From the NCBI GenBank assembly GCA_046331565.1, contig JAXLQP010000003.1, forward strand, positions 62,001 through 126,000: a stretch of 64,000 nt of DNA, written 5' to 3'. Below are positions 53,784 through 61,278 of this stretch, piece by piece. The number at the start of each line of letters is the position of its first letter. Position 1 is the stretch's first letter. The notes under the pieces are model-generated. The model was given only the letters and a program-made list of their open reading frames with translations. It was not told the origin of the DNA and ran no database searches. The translations under genes and the position numbers were made by a program. Origin of the DNA: DASRDU01 sp046331565 (GTDB lineage Bacteria > Acidobacteriota > Blastocatellia > RBC074).

Positions 53784-53912
53784 CTATTTCTTTTTTGAAG
53801 TAGTCTTCTTTGCTGCCGTCTTTGCTTTGGCCGGAGCCTTCTTGGTCGCAGTGGACTTGCTGGCAGTCTTGGTCGCGGCCTTCTTCGTTGTTGTCTTCTT
53901 TGCTGTTGGCAT
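53784..53912 (-). CDS. Small histone-H1-like Lys/Ala/Thr-rich protein
   Basis: 42 residues (MPTAKKTTTKKAATKTASKS to the end KKK) with a strong AAGGAG site nine bases before its ATG. Nearly half of the residues are Lys, the rest mostly Ala and Thr, as in bacterial H1-like nucleoid proteins. It should bind DNA non-specifically. A dedicated terminator follows. The frame is open upstream but the site and composition fix this start. Confidence 0.75.
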   Translation of the reverse strand: MPTAKKTTTKKAATKTASKSTATKKAPAKAKTAAKKTTSKKK

Positions 53913-54545
53913 AACTAACATCTCCTTTGAAAAACGCTTCGGCCACAAGATATTGAACTCAGGTTTGTCTTGTAGCCAGGAAGCAGTTACATACACTGGG
54001 TGGTTATATAGTGCTTCCTGATGCAGCGTGTCAACATTTTTTTCTCATCTCGTTGAAGTGACGCACCAACCGCAAACACATTTCTCAGCCAGGCAAGGGA
54101 AAAGATATGAAGCGGAGAAATGAACAGATCAGCCGATCAGTAACAAGCATTTTTTGCCAGATCAGTGCATCGGAGTCAGCAGGCAGGAGGCATTTTTACA
54201 CTCTTATTTTTATTTTGCAGGAACATTTTACATCTTTGACTCACTGGCTTCCGATTACACGATAATTAGCCCGTCTGAAAAATCAGGATGAACTGACAGC
54301 TTATCAGCCACTTCCCTGCAATCCGTCAATCAATCGAAAGCCGAAGGAACAGTTGTTGCCATATGCCTGAGCCGTAAGCTCAGTCTCACTACACGACTCA
54401 TCAAGGCCAGTGAAGTTCGTGTTAATGGGAAACCACAATCTCGCAAACAAATAAAAGCGGACAGGCTTTGCGATTCAGTTTGACGACCAAAGCAAAGCTG
54501 CCCGCTTAACAACAATTCCCTTTTCCTGTTAAGGAGGAAACTGTC
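53913..54545. other. Long AT-rich leader region of the BACON/TIGR03437 gene
   Basis: 633 bases without a convincing gene. It is AT-rich around 54030-54260. Hairpin-forming sequence lies at about 54455-54507 (AAGCGG and CTTTG units pairing with CAAAG and CCCGCTT), ending shortly before the ribosome binding site AAGGAGG at 54532. It could be a structured 5' leader; no known riboswitch class is recognised. Confidence 0.4.
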
Positions 54546-55682
54546 GTGAAAACCCTATCTTCAACGTTCTTGCCTGTCAAGACAATTGCCAGCATATCCG
54601 AAAGTCACATGCTGCGCATTTGCCTGTCATTAACATTGGTCCTGCTTGCCATTTTCGGCCTTCACTTGAGCATCAATGCACAGACACCCAATGATATTGA
54701 TGGTTACACTCCTTCTGAGGCCACCAGTTGGAGAATCACCATTTCCGAATCCGATTACAACAACGGAATCTCATTCCAAGCCTCTGCCCAATGGATGACT
54801 GTCAATTTACTCAAGTTCAACTCAACTCCCGGCGGTTACAACGCGCAGTTCAATATTGCAGCCAATCCTGATGGTGCAGTGAGAACAGGATCATTCAGTT
54901 ATCAGATTGTTGGCGAGCCAAGAAGATCGGTCTCTGTTCTTCAGGCTGGTAAGGCTTCAGTGACAACACCAGGAAGTTACACTGAAGGCACAGCAGCACC
55001 TGACAGCATTGCCGTCATTTTCGGAGCCAGTCTCTCAGCTAGCACCGCCGATTCAAACAGTACGCCACTTCCGACAACTCTGAATAATACTGTGGCCAAG
55101 ATATTCAAGGCGTCAGGGCAATTTGTGGCAGATGCTGAACTCTTTTTCGTTTCCCCCGGACAAATCAACTTTCACATTCCACCCAATCAGACTGATGGCA
55201 ACTACTACGTGAAGGTTAATAACACAGGTGCCAACTCAAACGTTGCAATGAGCAAATTCACAATTGCCCAGATCTTCCCTGACGTGTTCTGGGCTTCATA
55301 TGCTGCCGACCCACCACCAGCAATGTTGATTCTCCGTGTCGGACAGAATGGGACACAAACATATGAAACCCCTTTGCTGGATGCACAGGGTAATCAATTG
55401 CCTATTGAGGTCAATCGGCCTGGTGAGACGGTTTATTTCATCATCTACGGCACCGGCATGAGAAATGGAATCAATCTCAGCCAGTGTTCAGCAGAGCTTC
55501 GCACGGGAACCACAGTTACCAATTTACCGTTGCAGTACGTCGGGCCTCAGGGGGGATACGTAGGTGAGGATCAGGTTAACCTGCAAATTCCTCCTTCACT
55601 TGCCGGGCGGGGAAAAACATCTCTTCGCCTCCTCATCAACGGCACAGATTTCTCAAATGCCACTTTCCTCAACTTCCAGTGA
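54546..55682 (+). CDS. Secreted BACON and TIGR03437-type protein
   Basis: 378 residues from GTG 54546 after AAGGAGG. A signal peptide or anchor (MLRICLSLTLVLLAIFGLHLSINAQ) leads to a BACON-like domain at about 55-135 (SASAQWMTVNLL, GSFSYQIVG), then the Solibacter-type C-terminal domain TIGR03437 at about 140-378 (PGSYTEGTAAPDSIAVIFGA, VYFIIYGTGMRNG). That domain is characteristic of Acidobacteriota and forms beta-rich extracellular parts. The gene is lower in GC than its neighbours, so it may be newer here. Function unknown. Confidence 0.82.
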   Translation: MKTLSSTFLPVKTIASISESHMLRICLSLTLVLLAIFGLHLSINAQTPNDIDGYTPSEATSWRITISESDYNNGISFQASAQWMTVNLLKFNSTPGGYNAQFNIAANPDGAVRTGSFSYQIVGEPRRSVSVLQAGKASVTTPGSYTEGTAAPDSIAVIFGASLSASTADSNSTPLPTTLNNTVAKIFKASGQFVADAELFFVSPGQINFHIPPNQTDGNYYVKVNNTGANSNVAMSKFTIAQIFPDVFWASYAADPPPAMLILRVGQNGTQTYETPLLDAQGNQLPIEVNRPGETVYFIIYGTGMRNGINLSQCSAELRTGTTVTNLPLQYVGPQGGYVGEDQVNLQIPPSLAGRGKTSLRLLINGTDFSNATFLNFQ

Positions 55683-55688
55683 TTAAAA

Positions 55689-55725
55689 ATGCAGAGCCTG
55701 ACCAATACTTGGTCAGGCTCTGCAT
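55689..55725. terminator. Bidirectional terminator
   Basis: 17-bp perfect stem (ATGCAGAGCCTGACCAA and its complement) with a three-base loop, followed by CTCTTCTT. It separates two convergent genes. Confidence 0.9.
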
Positions 55726-55770
55726 CTCTTCTTATCGGCAAAGTGGATTCTCCCTCAAAAAGTAACGAAT

Positions 55771-56622
55771 TTACGGTTTCGGCCCATCACCTTTTGGTCT
55801 GCACCTTTCGTCGGTGGGCGGACACTGACCCGGATAGAGGTACCCTGTACAAACGATCTTGCCGTCAATCTCAAAGGGAATTCCGCCTTTGGGACAGCGC
55901 GGATCAGTTGGTGTTTTGGTCGTGGTTGCGGTTCCGATACCGGCCACCAGCGGGATGCCGGGAGCGATCATCTGATTCGGTGTCGCCACTCCGGCCACGA
56001 TCACGCCTTTGTCATAGGTTTCAATGCCGTAGTAATTGCGAATGATCTGATCCTTACTTTTGCTGGCGACGCCGACAATCGGCCCTGCTTCACTGCCGAG
56101 TTGCGGCTCGCCGTCCTTCTTTGCGTCCTGACTGTCGCCGGTGCCGGTGTCGAGCGGCAAGCCGCCGGGCGTGATCAATGCAGCCTGAAGCACCTGCGGC
56201 AACTGGCGCGGATCCTGCATCTTCATCGCCTTCATATAAGCCAGGGCCAGTTCCTTCAGCGCCGGATCGCCAGCGCGCACCAGTCGCCATTCGCCTTTCA
56301 GCGTCAGCGGGTCGCGCAGCGCCGACGCGCGCAGATAACGTTTTTTCGTGAGCGGGTTGTATTCGGTCAGTTGCGCCAGGCTGGTGGGCGGCTGCCTGTT
56401 GTCCTGCTGAAAGAGCATAATCGCAGTAGCGATCTGTTCGCCGCGATAGAACATCTCTTCTTCACGTTCGCGCTGCATGTTGTGTTTCAGCGAAGGCAGC
56501 GCTGCCGCAATGAAGATCAGCGAAATCGTCATCGCCGCCAGCAGCGCGATCATGGCATAGCCCTGTTCGTGACGACGTGAACGGCGCGAAACTGAATGAA
56601 TGCCTGTCTGAGTGAGGATCAT
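55771..56622 (-). CDS. Type IV/II pseudopilin-like protein
   Basis: 283 residues. The prepilin-type N-terminus is HEQGYAMIALLAAMTISLIF, so cleavage would follow the Gly at about residue 21, although the usual Phe after Gly is replaced by Tyr. The body contains QIATAIMLFQQDNRQPPTSLAQL, the pseudopilin helix, and a Cys-containing tail with several Pro. It is the last gene of a run with pilN, pilO and a pilP-like gene. Confidence 0.75.
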   Translation of the reverse strand: MILTQTGIHSVSRRSRRHEQGYAMIALLAAMTISLIFIAAALPSLKHNMQREREEEMFYRGEQIATAIMLFQQDNRQPPTSLAQLTEYNPLTKKRYLRASALRDPLTLKGEWRLVRAGDPALKELALAYMKAMKMQDPRQLPQVLQAALITPGGLPLDTGTGDSQDAKKDGEPQLGSEAGPIVGVASKSKDQIIRNYYGIETYDKGVIVAGVATPNQMIAPGIPLVAGIGTATTTKTPTDPRCPKGGIPFEIDGKIVCTGYLYPGQCPPTDERCRPKGDGPKP

Positions 56623-56672
56623 ACCTGCTGCCTTTCTGTCCTGCTCACCGCTGACACACTGTCCTGTCAGCC

Positions 56673-57491
56673 TTAACTGCCTTCGCCGCTGAACGGCACG
56701 CGATGACGGACTTTGATGTTCGTGTCTTCAAATTCGATCTCCTGCGGCGTGATGCTGACTACCTTCCAGTGACCGCCAAGCACTGTGTCCTTGCGCACGT
56801 AATCCAGCTTTTCATCCAGATCGAATTTGAGGGCCGCCGTGGTCACGCCGTCCTTGACGATGATGCCCAGATATTTGTAAGGCGGCGCAGGCGGCGGGGT
56901 GATGTTGAGGTTGAAAGGATTGGAATAAAGTTTCGGGTCGCTGGCGCTGCGCACTTCAACCGGCAGCGACCCCGGATTGGCAATTGATGAGGCCGGAACC
57001 TGAACCTTCAACTGCGTGTCGCTGACGAAAGTCGTTTTGAGATCGCGGCCCGCGACGAACACTTTTGCATCAGACGGAAACTTCGCGCCAAACAACGTCA
57101 TCGTGAAATCACCCGTCTTGCCAATCACTCCGGCGGGATTCAGGCCTGAAAGCGTAATCGGCGGCGGCGGCGGCGTGGGTTGCGGCGGCAGCGGTGTCGG
57201 CGTGGGCGGCGGCGGATAAACGAAGATGTTGCGACCCGCGCCTGGTTCCTGCGCCCGGCTGGTCATTGCGGCCAGTTCGAGCGGCTTGTCAATGACGGGC
57301 AGTTCGTTTTTGCCCGGCGTCGGTGTCGGACTCAGACCTTTGGATTTGTTCTGAGTCTGCCCGTTCTGCGTTCTGGTCGGTGTGGCCGGTGTGTCGTCTT
57401 CAGTAAAGAAGTTGTAATACACCACGCCGCCCAGCACCGCGAGCAGCAAGCCCATCAGCATCAGTTTCTTGTTCTGTTCCGTTAAGTTCAT
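56673..57491 (-). CDS. PilP-like inner-membrane protein with IPT/TIG-like domain
   Basis: 272 residues. An N-terminal membrane helix (LMLMGLLLAVLGGVVYYNFF), a Pro-rich linker, an IPT/TIG-like beta domain at about 110-200 (ITLSGLNPAGVIGKTGDFTM) and a small beta domain at the end (YKYLGIIVKDGVTTAALKFD) reminiscent of the PilP lipoprotein core. Position after pilO supports a PilP-like role, linking the inner-membrane complex to the secretin. It lacks a lipobox. Confidence 0.6.
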   Translation of the reverse strand: MNLTEQNKKLMLMGLLLAVLGGVVYYNFFTEDDTPATPTRTQNGQTQNKSKGLSPTPTPGKNELPVIDKPLELAAMTSRAQEPGAGRNIFVYPPPPTPTPLPPQPTPPPPPITLSGLNPAGVIGKTGDFTMTLFGAKFPSDAKVFVAGRDLKTTFVSDTQLKVQVPASSIANPGSLPVEVRSASDPKLYSNPFNLNITPPPAPPYKYLGIIVKDGVTTAALKFDLDEKLDYVRKDTVLGGHWKVVSITPQEIEFEDTNIKVRHRVPFSGEGS

Positions 57492-57533
57492 GACAACCTG
57501 TCTGAATCAGTTCAGTCGCGGGCTGACCGCTCA

Positions 57534-58355
57534 TTACTTTGCGGTCTGCGGCGTGACCGAAGGTGTGACGGCAGACGCCGGGTACATAAAAGTCCGCATT
57601 CCTTCGGGCTTCTGGAAGTACGCATCCAGTTCAATCTTGAGCGCAATGTTCTGCGTCACCTGCTCCGGCATATTACCCGCAGCGGTCGGCACCATGCGGC
57701 CCCGGCCCTGCCTGGTTCTTTCATCAACGCCCTGAAAGGCCACGGCATTGATGATGAGAAACTGCCGACTGCGTTCAAGGTCGTAAATGAATTTGCGCAG
57801 GTTGCGGTAATCGCCTTCGACTGTCGTATCAATGCCGAGCGAGGGATAGACGTTCAGTTCGCGGCTGAGTTTCACGGGCGGTGTCGGAGTCGGGCTGCTG
57901 CCGGGTTCAGCCGAAGCCGCCACAGTTGGCGAGGCCGTCGCCAGTTCTGATGAGGTCGGCTGAAAGGTGAAGCCGGGCGTCATCAGCATATGCGCTCTGG
58001 CCAGTTGATTGATTTCCGTGACCATCTGCGTGTGACCGGCCACGCGATCCTTGAGCATCTCTTCAAATTCGGTCAGGCTGCCCAGGATGTTTTCCTTGTG
58101 TTCGCGCTGAGTCGTCAGCGCCGCCGCGCGGGTTTTCTGCTCGGTGATTTTCGTTTCAGCCGTTTTCAGACGACTTTTCAGGTCAGCAATTTCAGAATAG
58201 CGCGGCTGAATCCTGGTCAGATAAAAGAAGGCGACCAGCGAGGCAAACAGGACAGCCGCAATCAGAAAGACGCTTTCAACCAGCGTCAGGCGCAGGCCGC
58301 TGAAAAAGCTGCGCACGCTGTCGAGCAGATCAGATGAGTTGAGCCGAACTGCCAT
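57534..58355 (-). CDS. pilO: PilO-like type IV pilus assembly protein
   Basis: 273 residues. One membrane helix near 25-45, then a coiled coil (DLKSRLKTAETKITEQKTRAAAL) and a ferredoxin-like domain (LNVYPSLGIDTTVEGDYRNL, FIYDLERSRQFLIINAV) as in PilO. It pairs with PilN in the inner-membrane alignment subcomplex. Its start overlaps the pilN stop by one base. Confidence 0.85.
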   Translation of the reverse strand: MAVRLNSSDLLDSVRSFFSGLRLTLVESVFLIAAVLFASLVAFFYLTRIQPRYSEIADLKSRLKTAETKITEQKTRAAALTTQREHKENILGSLTEFEEMLKDRVAGHTQMVTEINQLARAHMLMTPGFTFQPTSSELATASPTVAASAEPGSSPTPTPPVKLSRELNVYPSLGIDTTVEGDYRNLRKFIYDLERSRQFLIINAVAFQGVDERTRQGRGRMVPTAAGNMPEQVTQNIALKIELDAYFQKPEGMRTFMYPASAVTPSVTPQTAK

Positions 58356-59011
58356 TACTCCTTACCTCCCTTCGCCACCTGATTGCCGGGCACCGTTTGC
58401 GCCGCGCGCCGCAAAACCGGCGGGTAATAGGTCACGCCCAGTTCAAACTCGACCTCTTCAGTTCCTTCCAGCACATTCTCCTTGCGCGCAACCACGTAAA
58501 ACTGTCCCGTCTGATTGAACGCATCCATCATCTTCACGACTTCAGTATAATTTTTCCCGGTGACTTCAAAGGTCAGTGAAACCGCTTTGGGCGCGTCGTC
58601 ATTGCTCACCGTGACGGCCTGCGGACTGCCGGCGTTCTGCTTGTCTTCAATCTTGCTGAGCGCGATCTTGCGCACGCGCACGGTGGCAGGAATCAGCCGC
58701 TCGATTTCGTTGAAAAGCTGCGACCACGAAAAAGTCTTGCGCTGAATCAGGTCTTTGGCGGCGAGCATCGAAAGCGTCTGTTCCGGCGTCAGCGCGGGCA
58801 CGGTGACTCCGGCTGATTCCAGCTTTTTTGCTTCTTCCTGTTTTTTTCTGACTTCGGGTTCAAGGCGGGCAATTTCGCTGTCCAGATCATTGATCGTTTG
58901 CAGCGTTCTGAATCCGACCAGCGCCGAGACACCGAAAATCAGCAGGATGGCCAGCCAGAAAAGTCGCCGGTTCCGAAATGGTCGGCTCGACAGGTTAACT
59001 AATGGTTTCAT
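58355..59011 (-). CDS. pilN: PilN-like type IV pilus assembly protein
   Basis: 218 residues. The N-terminus MKPLVNLSSRPFRNRRLFWL includes the PilN-type NLxxxP segment that binds PilM, followed by one transmembrane helix, a coiled coil (DLDSEIARLEPEVRKKQEEA) and a ferredoxin-like domain. PilM is not encoded next to it. Confidence 0.8.
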   Translation of the reverse strand: MKPLVNLSSRPFRNRRLFWLAILLIFGVSALVGFRTLQTINDLDSEIARLEPEVRKKQEEAKKLESAGVTVPALTPEQTLSMLAAKDLIQRKTFSWSQLFNEIERLIPATVRVRKIALSKIEDKQNAGSPQAVTVSNDDAPKAVSLTFEVTGKNYTEVVKMMDAFNQTGQFYVVARKENVLEGTEEVEFELGVTYYPPVLRRAAQTVPGNQVAKGGKE

Positions 59012-59392
59012 GATTGCTCAATCTGTGGTCTTTAGTTTCTCGCGGGGCGGCGTGGGTTCCAGACTATAGCATAAAGACCAGGCAGGCGGATAGTTGATAA
59101 TGACTGCCTTCTGTACCAGCAAAGATCAGTCGGGACAACTAATTGGCGCGGGAGAAGGACGGTTGACCAGAGATAAAAAGGAGGTGATTCAGTCCCGCCC
59201 CCGCGCGACTGATCACCTCACACAAACTACACACAGCCTCTCTCACGCCCGCTCTGAAAAAAGGTTCCCAAAGTTTTTCATTTTTCCATTTTCGGCAGCC
59301 GATTGCAGATCAGGCGGAGGTCAGGGCATACTTCAGATCAGCTCTGAAGCTGATGGAAAGCGGCAATTTATCAGTTCACAACCGGAGATGAT
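59012..59392. other. Divergent region between pilN and recJ
   Basis: No gene is visible in 381 bases. A hairpin (GAGGTGATTCAGTC and its near-complement) lies at 59181-59219. The recJ ribosome binding site GGAG lies at 59384-59387. Confidence 0.5.
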
Positions 59393-61156
59393 TTGAAGAC
59401 CGGGACGGCGACAAAATATCTGAGCGTGACGCGCGGGCTGTCGGGCGCGCGCTGGCGGCTGGCGGTTTGCGATGAACTGCTGCTGCAAAGATTGCGGCGC
59501 GAAATGCGTGAATCACCGCTGCTGCTGCGCTGCCTGATCAATCGCGGCCTGACTGAACCTGCCGCCATTGCGCAGTTTCTGTCGCCTGATTTCGGCGCGC
59601 ATCTGCACGACCCGGCGCTGTTGCGCGATATGCCCGTCGCGGTCGAGCGTTTGCACCGCGCCGTGAGCAATCGTGAGCGGGTGCTGGTCGTCACGGATTT
59701 CGACGTGGACGGCACGACATCAAGCGTCATTTTGTCGAGCGTGCTGAAACTGATCGGCGGCAACGGGCTGATTACCTGTTACGTGCCGGATCGTTTTACC
59801 GAAGGTTACGGCCTGTCAAAACAGATCGTCGAGAAGGCGGCGGCTGAAAACTTTCGCGTCATCGTCACGGCTGACATCGGCATCAAGTCGCACGCCGAAG
59901 CGCGCCTGGCCCGCGAACTGGGCATTGATCTGATCATCTGCGACCATCACCTGCCCGATGGCGAAGACGTTCCGGCAGACGCTTATGCGGTGCTGTGTCC
60001 GAAAGGTTCTTCGGGGACTGACTATCCGAACAAACACCTGGCCGCGTGCGGCGTGTCGCTCAAGCTCGCGGATGCCCTGCTCGAAGGCCACGCCAAAAGA
60101 ACGGCGATGCTGGCCTCGCTGGCCAAGCTGACAGCCATCGGCACCATCGCCGACCTGGTTGATTTATCGGCCAGCGAAAACCGCGCCATCGTCAGGCATG
60201 GACTGAACGCCCTCAGCCAGCGCAGCAGCAATCCGGGCCTGCGCGCACTGCTGGAAATTGCCAAAGTCGGCAGGACGCTGACGGCTTTCGACATCAGTTA
60301 CAAAATCGGCCCGCGCATCAACGCCGCCGGGCGCATTGCGCATGCCAGCGCCGTGCTTGATCTGTTTTCAGCCAGCACCGATGCTGAAGCCACAGCCCTG
60401 GCGCGGCAGCTTGACGAACTCAATGCCGAACGCCAGCAGATTCAGCACGCGCTCGTCGAAAAGCTCTTTCACACGGTCAGTCAGCAACAATCGCTGGATC
60501 GCGTGCTGGTATTTGCCGGAGCCGAACAGGACGGCTTTCATCGCGGCGTGGTCGGCATTGCGTGTTCCAAACTGGTCGAAAACACAGGCCGTCCGACGCT
60601 GGTCTGTTCGATTGATGCCGACGGCATCGCGCACGGCAGCGCCCGTTCGATTCACGGCTTTCATCTGGTCGAAGCGATGGACAGCGTTTCCGGGCTGCTG
60701 GTCAAATACGGCGGGCATCCGATGGCGGCGGGCTTCACGATTGCGGCTGACCGGATTGATGAATTTCGCTGGCGGCTGAACCGGTACGCCGCCGAATACC
60801 TCAGCGATGATGACCTGGGCCGGACGCTCGACGCCGAAGGCGAGATTCAGTTCAGCGAAGTGAACATTGAAACCATTCGCACCCTGATGCGGCTGGAACC
60901 GCACGGCATGGGCAATCCCACGCCGCTGTTTCTGCTGCGCAATGTCGGCCTTCATAAGGTGGAGCGGATGAAGGAAAAACACCTCAAGCTGTTCGTCGGT
61001 GATCAGGCGCGCCGGATTGAAGGCGTCTGGTGGGGCGCTGCGCAGCATTACCAGGCGCTGAGCAGCGCATCACGCATCAGCCTGCTGTGCAGCCCTGAAA
61101 TCAGCACCTGGAACGGAAAGATTCAACTGAAAATAAAAGACGCGACGCCTGACTGA
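59393..61156 (+). CDS. recJ: Single-stranded-DNA-specific exonuclease RecJ
   Basis: 587 residues from a TTG start at 59393 preceded by GGAG. DHH motifs: D102, D104 and D106 in VTDFDVDGTTS, D161 in TADIGI, D184-H185-H186 in CDHHLPDG, then the DHHA1 domain (GVVGIACSKLVENTGRPTLV) and the C-terminal OB fold. It degrades single-stranded DNA 5'-3' during repair. The first motif has Phe-Asp-Val in place of the usual Tyr-Asp-Ala. Confidence 0.94.
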   Translation: MKTGTATKYLSVTRGLSGARWRLAVCDELLLQRLRREMRESPLLLRCLINRGLTEPAAIAQFLSPDFGAHLHDPALLRDMPVAVERLHRAVSNRERVLVVTDFDVDGTTSSVILSSVLKLIGGNGLITCYVPDRFTEGYGLSKQIVEKAAAENFRVIVTADIGIKSHAEARLARELGIDLIICDHHLPDGEDVPADAYAVLCPKGSSGTDYPNKHLAACGVSLKLADALLEGHAKRTAMLASLAKLTAIGTIADLVDLSASENRAIVRHGLNALSQRSSNPGLRALLEIAKVGRTLTAFDISYKIGPRINAAGRIAHASAVLDLFSASTDAEATALARQLDELNAERQQIQHALVEKLFHTVSQQQSLDRVLVFAGAEQDGFHRGVVGIACSKLVENTGRPTLVCSIDADGIAHGSARSIHGFHLVEAMDSVSGLLVKYGGHPMAAGFTIAADRIDEFRWRLNRYAAEYLSDDDLGRTLDAEGEIQFSEVNIETIRTLMRLEPHGMGNPTPLFLLRNVGLHKVERMKEKHLKLFVGDQARRIEGVWWGAAQHYQALSSASRISLLCSPEISTWNGKIQLKIKDATPD

Positions 61157-61223
61157 ACTCCTGATTTCAGGCCGGAGTGCTGCGGCCTGAAGCTTTGAAG
61201 ATCATCGTGGCGCAAAAACAAAA

Positions 61224-61253
61224 GGGGCAGGTGATCCGCGGATCACCTGCCCC
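61224..61253. terminator. Bidirectional terminator
   Basis: 14-bp perfect stem GGGGCAGGTGATCC with a two-base loop, flanked by an A run on the left and TTT on the right, between convergent recJ and the OmpA-like gene. Confidence 0.85.
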
Positions 61254-61278
61254 CTGGTTTATCAGGCTGTTTCAGATG

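Noticed and set aside
54330..54515. 61-codon minus-strand frame in the long leader
   Set aside because: No ribosome binding site or family-like features; its sequence overlaps hairpin-forming DNA.
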